A DNA stretch of 32,052 nucleotides, from IMG/VR virus record IMGVR_UViG_3300020472_000101, positions 1 through 32,052 of that record; one strand, written 5' to 3'. Below the pieces are notes generated by a model. The model did not search any database and was not told where the DNA came from. It saw only the letters and a list, made by a program, of their open reading frames with translations. Shown here one piece after another: positions 9,749 to 19,297 of this stretch. Position 1 is the stretch's first letter; the number at the start of each line of letters is the position of its first letter. The position numbers and the translations under genes were made by a program. This DNA is from a virus.

Positions 9749-11296
9749 ATGCCAGCCGTCGTAACAGATCAATTTAGAATATTAAATGCAGGTAATTTTG
9801 TAGATTCTGTACTGGATACTAGTAATTCGTATTATGTATTTTTAGGACTCCCGAATCCAGCAAATCCTGCATCTGGTTTTGGTAGAACCACTTCAGACAA
9901 TGAATGGAATACTAATACTCCAAATCCAACTGATAATTTACAATATAATAGTCATTATAGAGACACTGCTTTATTTGGTAAAAAGGTTACTAGTAGTAAT
10001 GTTAGAAGATTAATAAGAAAAGTTAATTGGACTAGTAATACACGTTATGATATGTATCGTCATGACTATAATATTTCAAATCCTGCACCAAATTCAAATA
10101 CAAGTAGATTATATGATTCTAATTATTATGTAATTAATAGTGATTTTAGAGTTTATGTTTGTATAGAGAATGGTTCTTCAGGATCTAATTTGAAAGGTAA
10201 TGTATCCAAAGATGAACCAACTTTTACTGATTTAGAACCTACAGCAGCTGGAACAAGTGGTGATGGATATATTTGGAAATACTTATTTTCAGTCTCTCCT
10301 AGTGATATTATAAAATTTGATTCTACAGAATATGTTGTAGTTCCTAATGACTGGAGCACCTCAACAGATAATCAAATTCAGAATGTTAGAGAAGCAGGTG
10401 ATTCTGATATCAACCAAAATCAAATTAAATCAGTTTATATTGCAGATGGTGGTGCAAACTATTCTGCAGGAATTGTTGATATATTAGGTGATGGAAGTGG
10501 AGGAAAAGTATCAATAACTGTTGATTCTGGAGGAACAATAACTAAAGCATTAGTAGTTGTTGGTGGAAGTGGATATACTTACGGTATAGTTGATCTGGGA
10601 ACGTTGCAACCTGCTGGATCTATTCCAGACCCTGCTAAATTAATACCAATTATCCCACCTTCGAAGGGTCATGGATATGATGTCTATACTGAATTAGGTA
10701 CAGATAAAGTATTAGTATATGCTAGATTTGACGATTCAACTAGAGATTTTCCAATTGATACCAAATTTTCTCAAGTTGGTATTATAAAAAATCCAACTGA
10801 ATATACTTCATCATCTGTTTTTAGTGGAAGTGATTATTCATCTTTACATTCTATAAAACTTACTTCGACTGGTTCAACACCTACTGTTGGTGTTAAAATG
10901 GAACAAACAGTGACTGGAGGAACTGCTAAAGGATATGTTGCTTCATATGATTCTGAAACTAAAGTTGTAAAATATTTCCAAGATAGGTCTTTATATTTTG
11001 GTAACGAAAAAGATCAAACTGATTGGAATACTGTTACTAGTACTTCTAAAATATTATCTTTTGAATCTTCAGGAAATAGTATCTCTCCATTTACTGGATC
11101 TGTAGATACTGGATTTAGTGGTATTAAAACCACCATAAATTCAAAAGACGTGAATTTGGGAGTTGTTTTTACAGATGGACTTGCTACTCCAGAGATAAAT
11201 ACAAAGACAGGTGATATAATTTATATCAATAATAGACCTCTGGTACAAAGAGATTCTAGACAAAAGGAAGACATTAAAATCATCTTGGAATTTTAA
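9749..11296 (+). CDS. gp8: Baseplate wedge subunit gp8
   Basis: Structural subunit of the baseplate wedge, homologous to T4 gp8. The N-terminus (residues 7-35, DQFRILNAGNFVDS then YYVFLGLPNP) matches the gp8 opening. Residues 172-200 (DGYIWKYLFSVSP, EYVVVPNDW) correspond to T4 DGYVWEYLFEIPP and EYIVVPW. The last 30 residues (GDIIYINNRPLVQR, ending IKIILEF) match the T4 tail (MIYMENRPP, INILFTF). At 515 aa it is about 180 longer than T4 gp8 (334 aa). Much of the excess is Gly/Ser/Thr-rich sequence at residues 225-285, with DGGANYSAGIVDI and VGGSGYTYGIVDL, and at 355-460. The ATG lies 18 bp after a late promoter motif, with only a weak ribosome site, and the next gene follows after 6 bp. Identification is firm; the role of the insertions is unknown. 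Confidence 0.93.
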   Translation: MPAVVTDQFRILNAGNFVDSVLDTSNSYYVFLGLPNPANPASGFGRTTSDNEWNTNTPNPTDNLQYNSHYRDTALFGKKVTSSNVRRLIRKVNWTSNTRYDMYRHDYNISNPAPNSNTSRLYDSNYYVINSDFRVYVCIENGSSGSNLKGNVSKDEPTFTDLEPTAAGTSGDGYIWKYLFSVSPSDIIKFDSTEYVVVPNDWSTSTDNQIQNVREAGDSDINQNQIKSVYIADGGANYSAGIVDILGDGSGGKVSITVDSGGTITKALVVVGGSGYTYGIVDLGTLQPAGSIPDPAKLIPIIPPSKGHGYDVYTELGTDKVLVYARFDDSTRDFPIDTKFSQVGIIKNPTEYTSSSVFSGSDYSSLHSIKLTSTGSTPTVGVKMEQTVTGGTAKGYVASYDSETKVVKYFQDRSLYFGNEKDQTDWNTVTSTSKILSFESSGNSISPFTGSVDTGFSGIKTTINSKDVNLGVVFTDGLATPEINTKTGDIIYINNRPLVQRDSRQKEDIKIILEF

Positions 11297-11302
11297 AGAA
11301 AA

Positions 11303-14300
11303 ATGACACAAAAAACCAATTTAAATATTAGTCCATATTATGATGATTTTGATGCTGAAAAGAACTTTTATAAAGTTTTATTTAAGCCAGGATATCCAGT
11401 ACAAGCAAGAGAATTAACTGGTCTACAATCAATTCTGCAAGGACAAATAAATGACTTTGGAACCCATATGTTTAAAGAGGGTTCTGTAGTTATTCCAGGT
11501 AATCTTGTATATGATGGACAATTTTATGCGGTAAAATTAAATTCTTCAAATTTAGGTGTTGATATATCTTTATACATTAATAATTTTGTAGGAAAGAAAA
11601 TAACAGGACAGGTATCTGGAGTTACAGCAAAGATTCAACATGTAGAATTGTCTGGTTCTGATGTAGATGATATAACAATATATGTAAAATATATAGATTC
11701 TGATAATAATTTTGTATTTACTCAATTTGAGGATGGGGAATCATTAAGTGCCACTGAGAATGTAGAATATGGAAATACAACAATTGTTGCAGGAGCACCT
11801 TTTGCTACTTTACTATCTGCAAATTCAACTGCTACGGGATCTGCAGCTTCTATTGGTGATGGTGTATTCTTTATTAGGGGTTATTTTGTAAATGTTGAAA
11901 AACAAACTATAGTTCTAGATTATTATACTAATACTCCATCATATAGAGTTGGATTAAAGATTGATGAAACTATTGTTAATGCAAAGGAAGATGAATCTTT
12001 ATATGATAATGCTAAAGGATTTACTAATTATGCTGCACCTGGTGCAGATAGATTTAAGATAGGATTATCTCTTACTAAAAAGTTATTAACTGATACTAAT
12101 GATACTGATTTTGTTGAAATTTTAAGAGTTAAAAATGGTAAATTACAAAAGTTTAATAATAAAACTCAGTATAATATAATTAAAGATTGGATAGCAGAAA
12201 GAACGTATGATGAATCTGGTGATTATGCAGTAGATCCATTTAATCCTTCAGTACATAATTCTTTAAATGATAGAATAGGTAATAATGGTATATATTTTGA
12301 TAATGAAAAAACAGAGGATGGAAATACACCTTCTGATGATTTAATGTGTGTTAAAATATCTCCAGGAAAGGCATATGTAAGGGGATATGATGTTGATAAA
12401 ATAGGAACATCTATTGTTGATGTTGATAAACCAAGAGAAACTGAAAAAATAGAGAATTCAAGTATTCCATTTAATATGGGAAATTTATTGCAAGTCAATA
12501 ATGTAACTGGAATACCAAAACAAAGAGCAACTATAGATTTATATAATAGATTAGTAGGTGATAGTGGATCTAAAATAGGGGATGCAAGAGTATATACAGT
12601 TAATCTTACTTCTTCTGAATATTCAAATGGATCTACGAAATATGATTTAAGATTATATGATATTCAAACATATACCAAATTAACTTTAAATCAAAGTGTT
12701 GATGCTGATGATATTCCTACTACTGCTTTTGTAAAAGGTAAAAGTAGTGGTGCTAGTGGTTATGCTGTTTATGCTGGTGGTAATAGTGAATATATTTACT
12801 TAAGACAAACTTCTGGTAATTTTGCTAAAGGTGAAGGATTAATTGTTAATGGAATAGAAATTTCAAGAATGATTAATGAGTTTGTTGTATATGGAACTCA
12901 AAATATAAAATCAGTAAAACAAACTGGAGTTACTGGTTATCCTGATTTCACTGCTGATTCTGTGCTTGAAAGATTCAGAATGCCTGGTAGTATTAATCAG
13001 ATAACAATTCCAGCAGTACTTAGTGGAGTAGCAACAGTAGCGGCTGGAGGATTTCCATTTACTGGTATAAGAACAGATACTATTATTTCATATCAAAGAT
13101 CTGGATTTTCAACAGAAACTTATAATAGAGTAACTTCTGTTGCTTCTGATAAATTAACAATAGGAATAAATTCAATAACAAATACTGCTATTAATATTGG
13201 TGCTGGTGTTACTGGAGTTTTTGATGGTCAAATATTAACTGGAGCAAATGCTTCATTAGTTACTCCATTTGCCATGGGACCTGTTATATCTAATGAAGGT
13301 GGATTATATGTACGATTACCAGATTCTAATGTTTCTACAGTAGACCTTACTGGTTCCACATTGACTATTTCTGAGCAAATAACTGGAGAATCGACTGATA
13401 GTGATGGTGAACTTACTTTTAATCTTTCATCTGTAGGAATTACTAGTGCTGCTTATGAAGCATTTGATGAAGAAAGATATTCTGTAACTTATTCAACTGG
13501 TATACAAGCACCCATTGCAAGAGATCAATTTGAACTTTCCAATAATATTATAACTATTAGAGGTTTAAGAGCTAGTCAAAGTAATGTTGTAGTAGACACA
13601 ACACTTAGTAAGTTTGGAATTCAGAGTAAAGTAAAGCAATATAATAGAAGTGCTTCTCTTGTAGTATCTAGATCAAAATATAAGCAATCTGGGGTTGGTG
13701 TCAATACCTCAAATGCTGATGGATTAACATACAATAAGTATTATGGTGTAAGAGTACAAGATGAAGAGATTTGTTTAAATTATCCTGATGTAGCAAAGGT
13801 AGTATCTGTCTATGAATCATTAGATAGTTCAGATCCAACATTAGATGAGATTCAATTTACTTCAACTGCTAGTGTTCATACTAATGCTATAGTTGGAGAA
13901 CATATAGTAGGTAATACAAGCAAAGCAATTGCAAGAGTTGTTTCATCACCATCAGCAAACACATTAAAAATTGTTTATTTAACAGGTGATAAATTATCAA
14001 CTGGGGAAACTGTAGTATTTGATGAATCTAAATTAACTACTGAAGTTGAAATAATTACTTCAGGTAGTTATAAAATTATCACAGATTCTTTCTCTTTAGA
14101 TAAAGGACAAAGAGATCAGTATTATGATTATTCTAGACTTGTTAGAAGTAATGGAATTTCAGAACCTGCTAAGAGATTATTAATTGTATTTGATTATTAT
14201 TCAGTACCATCTACAGATGATGGTGATGTATTTACTGTCTTAAGTTATGATAAAGAAAGATTTGCTCAAGATATACCAACGATTGGAAGATCACGTCTAA

Positions 14301-17300
14301 GAGCATCAGATACTCTTGATTTTAGACCTAGAGTAGCAGTATTTGATTCATCAGCTACTACTGGATCACCATTTGATTTTAGTTCTAGAAGTTTTGATAG
14401 TACTCCTAAGTATCTTTTATCAGCAGATGAATCATCTATATTGGGGTATGATTATTATTTACCTAGAATAGACAAACTATATTTGGATAAATTTGGTAAA
14501 TTTGTTTATGAAAAAGGACAGTCAAAGAAATTCCCTAAAGCACCTGAAAAAAATGATGAGTTGATGCAAATAGCAACTATCAATCTTCCACCATATCTTT
14601 ACAATCCTCAAAATGCATCTTTGACATTGATTGATAATAGAAGGTATACAATGAGGGATATTGGATATATTGAAGATAGAGTAGAAAATTTAGAGCAAGT
14701 AACAACACTTTCTCTCCTTGAACTTGATACTCAAACTCTTCAAGTTCAAGATGCTGATGGAAGAAATAGATTTAAAAGTGGATTTTTTGTTGATCCTTTT
14801 ACAAATAGTTCAAGAACTAATGGAAGATTATCAAAAATTCAAATAAATTCACAAGCAAATGAATTAGTTCCTATAATTAGCAGAAATTCTATAGCATCAC
14901 AACTTGCAACTTTAGAAGTATCTATTCCCGAAAATGAAGATTTTGGTGAAAATTATCCAACTATAGATCCAAATATCCAAAAAACTGGAAATGCAGTAAC
15001 TTTAAAATATGATGAAATTGATTGGTTAGAGCAACCAATGGCAACAAGGGCTGAAAATATTAACCCATTCCATGTAGTTGTTTATACTGGAAATGTTCAA
15101 TTAAATCCAGTAAATGATACTTGGGTTAGAACAGTTCAATTAGAAGATAATAATATTCGTATTACTAGAAGTGATGTATTCACACAGGAGATTGATATTC
15201 AAGGTCAAGATGTATTAATAACAAATCGTAGACAAGAAGGAGATCGTGGAAGAGTAGTAAGTAGTGAAACTGTTACAGAAGTAGATAGTAGACAAACTAT
15301 TACTGAAAATGCATTCAGTGTAGATGATGTTAATACTAGAAATCAATTAGTATCATCTGGTTCTGAATCTTTCATGAGATCTAGAAATACTGAATTTGTA
15401 GTATCTAATCTTAAACCATTTACAAGATATTATCAGTTCCTTGATGGAAATAGTGCTGTTGATTTTATACCAAAATTAATTGAAATAGCAACAGATTCAA
15501 CTTTAGATATTGCAGGTGCTTCTGATGCATTTGAAATTGGAGAAACAATTATTGGATCAGTTGGTAATGTAGATTTAATTGAATTTAGACTTTGTAGTCC
15601 TAGACATAAATTCGGACAATTTAATAGTCCTACATCAATATACAATGTTAACCCATATAATAAAACAGAAGCAATATCAGAAAGTTATAGTACATCATCT
15701 AAAATTCTTAACGTTGATACTGAATCATTATCAAATCAAGCACAAGGTTTATATTCTGGATATTTAACTCAAGGAATGAAATTAGTTGGTCAAACCAGCA
15801 GAGCAGAAGCTTATGTTAAAGATTTAAGATTAATTTCTGATAATTTTGGTGATGTTATTGGAACATTTTTCTTAAGAGATCCAAATTCAAGTCCTGTTCC
15901 ATCAGTAAGAATAGAAACGGGAACTAAGACATTTAAATTATCTTCAAGTTCTACAAATGAAAAGGGTATTCCTGGAAGTAATACGATTTCTTTTGCAGAG
16001 TCCAGATATAGTTCTCAAGGAAGTGTGAATAGATGGCAAAATGAAGTAACAACAACTACAACTAATGTTGATGCTATAGCAAATGTAAATACATTTACAA
16101 ATGTAACTACGGAACGAGTAGAGTATGGTGATCCTTTAGCACAAACATTTATAGTTGGTGGAAATGTTCAAGCACCTTCAGATATTGATTTAAGTGATGA
16201 TGTAAATGGTGTATTCTTAACATCTGTTGATCTATTCTTTGCTGAAATAGATTCTGGAAATGCTCCAGTTACAATACAAGTAAGAACTGTTGAATTGGGA
16301 TTACCAACTCTAAATGTTATTGGAAAAACTGTTACATTAAGACCAAAAACAACAGATGTTAATGGAAATGTTGTAGATAATATACAAACATCTGTAGATG
16401 GAAGTGTTGCAACTAATGTTAAATTCCCAGAACCAATTTATTTGGCACCAGGTAGAGAATATGCAATAGTAGCAATTGCTCCAACTAGTGATGAGTATTT
16501 ATTATGGACTGCTGTAATGCAAGAACCTTCTGTAGCTTTATCAGATATTCCACCTGATGAAAATGCATTGTCTTCTATTTACGAGAGACAATTTGCACTT
16601 GGAAGTTTATTTAAGTCACAAAATGGTTCTATATGGACTACAAATCAAAATCAAGATCTTAAATTTAAACTTTATAAAGCAGACTTTACTTCAAGTACGG
16701 GAACTGCATACTTCTATAATCCAGATTTAGACGAAAGTAATGATTACATATTAAAATTAAATAGTGATCCAATAAGAACTTTAACAAAAACTGCTACTAT
16801 TGGTATTACTACTGTTCCTGGTAGTGATTCTTCATTAGTTGGAATATTAACAGTAGGACAAAAAATTGCTGGTGTTAGTGATAAAGGTGGTTCTGCTATT
16901 ATTGTTGGTAGGGGAAGTTCTGTTAGTAACTTAGGAATTAAGACTACCGAAACAGGAGTTAATTATACTACCGATTCTTCTGTAGATACCTTTAATTTTG
17001 TTGGTAGTGGTTCTGGTCTAAGATTAAATATAACTAATGTAAATGCCACAACAGGTGCTATTTCAAAGGTAGCATTTACATCTGTTAAGGGTGAACGTGG
17101 AACTGGATATCAGATTGGTGATGTTATTGGTATTGTAACTTCTACTGCTGGAAATCAAGGTTCTGGTGCTAAAATTACTATTGCAGGAATATCAACGGAC
17201 ATAGATACTTTATTTGTTGAAAATATAGAAGGTGAAACTGGTTCTGTTGGATCTGGAAAAGAATTTGCTGTACAAAGTGCATCTGCTGGATTAGGATTAA

Positions 17301-18730
17301 GTTACTATAGTGATGCAACTGGTGGAGTAGTTGGATTGACTACTTATAAGATAAGAGAATCTACTTCAACGGGCGGTATACGTTCTGGAAACTATATTAA
17401 AGTATCTCATTTCAATCATGGAATGTATTCCAGTACTAATAAAGTAACATTAAGTAATATTGAATCAAGTGTAGCACCAACTACGTTAAGTGCCACATTA
17501 AGTAATACTGAAACAACTTTAGTCAGTGTTGCAAATACTTCTAATTTCTCAGTGTTTGAGGGACAAAATGTATCTGCAACCAATCCTGGATATATTAAAG
17601 TTGGTCAAGAAATTGTTAAATATAGTGCTGTAGGTTCTGGAACTCTTACTATTGATACTAATGGTAGAGGAACTGATTCTACTGTTATTTCTTCACATGA
17701 AAATAAGACTTCAGTTTACAAATATGAACTCAATGGAGTTTCTTTAAGAAGAGTAAATACAACCCATACTGTTGCTGAACCTATTACTATAGATGATTAT
17801 CATATAGCAGTTGATATGTCAACAAATGGTGTTGATAGAAGTGTTGATGGAACACCAAGTGGATTCCCAAGACTTCAGTTCTCTAATGAGTCATCTGTTG
17901 GTGGTGATAATGTAAGAGCAACGGAGAACATAGCCTACACTGCTTTAGTTCCTAGTTATGATGTTATCACACCAGGATCATTAACTTCTGTTAGTGGTCA
18001 AATTAGAAGCGTTACAGGCACAAGTGCTGGCGGTTCAGAGGGTTCATTTAATGATAGTGGATTTGAACCCGTAGGAATTAATGTATTAAATTCGTTAACT
18101 TCACCTAGACTTGTATGTTCTAAGATAAATGAATCTACGTATTTAAGTGGTTTACCAAGAAATAAATCATTTACTACTGGAATAAATTTCTCATCTTCAG
18201 ATAGTAATTTATCTCCAATACTTTACCTAGATACTGCATTTACAGAATTCAGAAATAGTCGTTTAAATAAACCAATAGTAGATTATCCTATTGATGGAAG
18301 AGTTAATTCAATTATAGATGATCCACATGCAGCAGTATATGTATCTAATACTATAAATTTAAATAATCCAGCAACGTCTCTTAAAGCATTTATATCTGCT
18401 TATAGACATTCATCTGCAGATTTTAGAGTGCTTTATAGTTTAGTAAGAGCAGATTCTGGTGAAGTTAATCAATCATTTGAATTATTCCCAGGGTATGATA
18501 ATTTAACATTCAGTAATGAATCTGGATTTGAAGTTGTAGATCAATCTAAAAATAGTGGTCTACCAGATACTTTTGTTCCTGCTAGTTTATCTAATCAATT
18601 CTTAGAATATCAATTTACAGCAAATAATCTTGATTTATTTACTGGATATACAATTAAGATTGTAATGTCTGGAACTAATCAAGCATATCCACCAAGGTTG
18701 AAAGAATTAAGGACAATAGCAATAAGATGA
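11303..18730 (+). CDS. Giant virion structural protein, DUF4815-like (2475 aa)
   Basis: The N-terminal 70 residues (FYKVLFKPGYPVQARELTGL, then QINDFGTHMFKEGSVVIPG), together with FFIRGYFVNVEKQ and ISPGKAYVRGYDV further on, are the hallmarks I associate with the DUF4815 family of large structural proteins in marine T4-like phages. Residues about 1006-1130 hold a conserved core (DFRPRVAVFD, then RRYTMRDIGYIEDRVENLEQ, a short coiled coil). Residues about 1610-1740 look like a jelly-roll or carbohydrate-binding-like domain (DPLAQTFIV, FPEPIYLAPGREYAIVAIAP). A Gly/Ser/Thr-rich stretch with GERGTGYQIGDV sits near nt 17090. It occupies the interval between gp8 and gp13 where T4 has genes 9-12 and wac, so I infer a baseplate-attached fibre or host-recognition protein. 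It starts 6 bp after gp8 behind AAAGAAAA and overlaps the next gene by 4 bp (ATGA). Confidence 0.85.
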   Translation: MTQKTNLNISPYYDDFDAEKNFYKVLFKPGYPVQARELTGLQSILQGQINDFGTHMFKEGSVVIPGNLVYDGQFYAVKLNSSNLGVDISLYINNFVGKKITGQVSGVTAKIQHVELSGSDVDDITIYVKYIDSDNNFVFTQFEDGESLSATENVEYGNTTIVAGAPFATLLSANSTATGSAASIGDGVFFIRGYFVNVEKQTIVLDYYTNTPSYRVGLKIDETIVNAKEDESLYDNAKGFTNYAAPGADRFKIGLSLTKKLLTDTNDTDFVEILRVKNGKLQKFNNKTQYNIIKDWIAERTYDESGDYAVDPFNPSVHNSLNDRIGNNGIYFDNEKTEDGNTPSDDLMCVKISPGKAYVRGYDVDKIGTSIVDVDKPRETEKIENSSIPFNMGNLLQVNNVTGIPKQRATIDLYNRLVGDSGSKIGDARVYTVNLTSSEYSNGSTKYDLRLYDIQTYTKLTLNQSVDADDIPTTAFVKGKSSGASGYAVYAGGNSEYIYLRQTSGNFAKGEGLIVNGIEISRMINEFVVYGTQNIKSVKQTGVTGYPDFTADSVLERFRMPGSINQITIPAVLSGVATVAAGGFPFTGIRTDTIISYQRSGFSTETYNRVTSVASDKLTIGINSITNTAINIGAGVTGVFDGQILTGANASLVTPFAMGPVISNEGGLYVRLPDSNVSTVDLTGSTLTISEQITGESTDSDGELTFNLSSVGITSAAYEAFDEERYSVTYSTGIQAPIARDQFELSNNIITIRGLRASQSNVVVDTTLSKFGIQSKVKQYNRSASLVVSRSKYKQSGVGVNTSNADGLTYNKYYGVRVQDEEICLNYPDVAKVVSVYESLDSSDPTLDEIQFTSTASVHTNAIVGEHIVGNTSKAIARVVSSPSANTLKIVYLTGDKLSTGETVVFDESKLTTEVEIITSGSYKIITDSFSLDKGQRDQYYDYSRLVRSNGISEPAKRLLIVFDYYSVPSTDDGDVFTVLSYDKERFAQDIPTIGRSRLRASDTLDFRPRVAVFDSSATTGSPFDFSSRSFDSTPKYLLSADESSILGYDYYLPRIDKLYLDKFGKFVYEKGQSKKFPKAPEKNDELMQIATINLPPYLYNPQNASLTLIDNRRYTMRDIGYIEDRVENLEQVTTLSLLELDTQTLQVQDADGRNRFKSGFFVDPFTNSSRTNGRLSKIQINSQANELVPIISRNSIASQLATLEVSIPENEDFGENYPTIDPNIQKTGNAVTLKYDEIDWLEQPMATRAENINPFHVVVYTGNVQLNPVNDTWVRTVQLEDNNIRITRSDVFTQEIDIQGQDVLITNRRQEGDRGRVVSSETVTEVDSRQTITENAFSVDDVNTRNQLVSSGSESFMRSRNTEFVVSNLKPFTRYYQFLDGNSAVDFIPKLIEIATDSTLDIAGASDAFEIGETIIGSVGNVDLIEFRLCSPRHKFGQFNSPTSIYNVNPYNKTEAISESYSTSSKILNVDTESLSNQAQGLYSGYLTQGMKLVGQTSRAEAYVKDLRLISDNFGDVIGTFFLRDPNSSPVPSVRIETGTKTFKLSSSSTNEKGIPGSNTISFAESRYSSQGSVNRWQNEVTTTTTNVDAIANVNTFTNVTTERVEYGDPLAQTFIVGGNVQAPSDIDLSDDVNGVFLTSVDLFFAEIDSGNAPVTIQVRTVELGLPTLNVIGKTVTLRPKTTDVNGNVVDNIQTSVDGSVATNVKFPEPIYLAPGREYAIVAIAPTSDEYLLWTAVMQEPSVALSDIPPDENALSSIYERQFALGSLFKSQNGSIWTTNQNQDLKFKLYKADFTSSTGTAYFYNPDLDESNDYILKLNSDPIRTLTKTATIGITTVPGSDSSLVGILTVGQKIAGVSDKGGSAIIVGRGSSVSNLGIKTTETGVNYTTDSSVDTFNFVGSGSGLRLNITNVNATTGAISKVAFTSVKGERGTGYQIGDVIGIVTSTAGNQGSGAKITIAGISTDIDTLFVENIEGETGSVGSGKEFAVQSASAGLGLSYYSDATGGVVGLTTYKIRESTSTGGIRSGNYIKVSHFNHGMYSSTNKVTLSNIESSVAPTTLSATLSNTETTLVSVANTSNFSVFEGQNVSATNPGYIKVGQEIVKYSAVGSGTLTIDTNGRGTDSTVISSHENKTSVYKYELNGVSLRRVNTTHTVAEPITIDDYHIAVDMSTNGVDRSVDGTPSGFPRLQFSNESSVGGDNVRATENIAYTALVPSYDVITPGSLTSVSGQIRSVTGTSAGGSEGSFNDSGFEPVGINVLNSLTSPRLVCSKINESTYLSGLPRNKSFTTGINFSSSDSNLSPILYLDTAFTEFRNSRLNKPIVDYPIDGRVNSIIDDPHAAVYVSNTINLNNPATSLKAFISAYRHSSADFRVLYSLVRADSGEVNQSFELFPGYDNLTFSNESGFEVVDQSKNSGLPDTFVPASLSNQFLEYQFTANNLDLFTGYTIKIVMSGTNQAYPPRLKELRTIAIR

Positions 18731-18936
18731 TTAAGGTTGAGGGTTATCCTAATTTATATCGAGATGAAAAAAGTGGTGCTATAGTTAATTGTGATTCTAT
18801 AGGATATAATGAATATGTTAATTCTTTACGTCAAAAAGAATTGCAAAAAAATGAATTAGATAAGATGAAGCAAGATATTGATGAAATTAAATCACTTCTT
18901 AAATTATTGACAATGGATAAGAATATAAATATCTAA
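18727..18936 (+). CDS. Small coiled-coil protein, possible fibre-assembly factor
   Basis: Encodes 69 aa, starting in an ATGA overlap with the stop of the 2475-aa gene, so it is probably translated by coupling. The first 30 residues (MIKVEGYPNLYRDEKSGAIV, then NCDS) look globular. Residues 31-63 are charged and heptad-like (QKELQKNELDKMKQDIDEIK, then SLLKLL), predicting a coiled coil. No signal peptide or membrane segment is visible. I recognise no named family. Small coiled-coil proteins next to fibre genes in T4-like phages can be fibre chaperones, as with gp57A (79 aa) in T4, but similarity to gp57A is only in size and style and is an inference. It could equally be a minor virion component. 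Confidence 0.7.
   Translation: MIKVEGYPNLYRDEKSGAIVNCDSIGYNEYVNSLRQKELQKNELDKMKQDIDEIKSLLKLLTMDKNINI
18924..18931 (+). promoter_or_regulatory. T4-type late promoter motif before the 111-aa gene
   Basis: Exact TATAAATA located inside the last codons of the 69-aa gene, 30 bp before the ATG at 18962. It is followed by TCTAAA, giving the same 14-nt string as the motif before gp8. It probably starts a transcript for the 111-aa protein, the fibre gene and the neck genes. Confidence 0.65.
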
Positions 18937-18961
18937 AGATAATATAGTATTTGGATGAATA

Positions 18962-19297
18962 ATGGCAGTATACGTATCTAACATCACAATTGAACAGGGT
19001 TATGATTTTGATACCTCTTTTCAACTTGAGGATACAAGAACGAATGCTCCTCTCTATTTGGTTGGGGCTGCTTCAACAGCTCATTTGAGAAAAAGTTATT
19101 CTAGCAATAATTCAGTTTCATTTGGGACAACTATATCCCAACCAGAAAATGGAATTATTTCTATATCAATGGCAGCGTCTAAAACGTTGACATTGAAACC
19201 AGGTAGATATGTTTATGATGTAAAGATAACCACTAGTGGAAAAGATTATAAAGCTGTGGAAGGATCAGCATTAGTACGAGCCGGGGTAACTAGGTAA
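18962..19297 (+). CDS. Small beta-rich virion protein, fibre-gene partner
   Basis: Encodes 111 aa with alternating hydrophobic and polar residues typical of a beta-sandwich (YVSNITIEQGYDFDTSFQLE, then PLYLVGA, GIISISMAASKTLTLKPGRY). The pattern of an opening strand, a V/L-G-A-x-x-x-A-x-L-R segment and a late PGRYVYDVKIT strand resembles small immunoglobulin-like or baseplate upper-type domains found in phage baseplates; this is judged by eye, not by alignment. Its stop shares one base with the start of the repeat-rich fibre gene (TAATG), so the two are translationally coupled and may form one complex. A late promoter motif lies 30 bp upstream. The precise function is not known. Confidence 0.75.
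   Translation: MAVYVSNITIEQGYDFDTSFQLEDTRTNAPLYLVGAASTAHLRKSYSSNNSVSFGTTISQPENGIISISMAASKTLTLKPGRYVYDVKITTSGKDYKAVEGSALVRAGVTR

Noticed and set aside
15579-15767. Short plus-strand open frame inside the 2475-aa gene
   Set aside because: It lies wholly within a continuous conserved gene, with no ribosome site or protein features.
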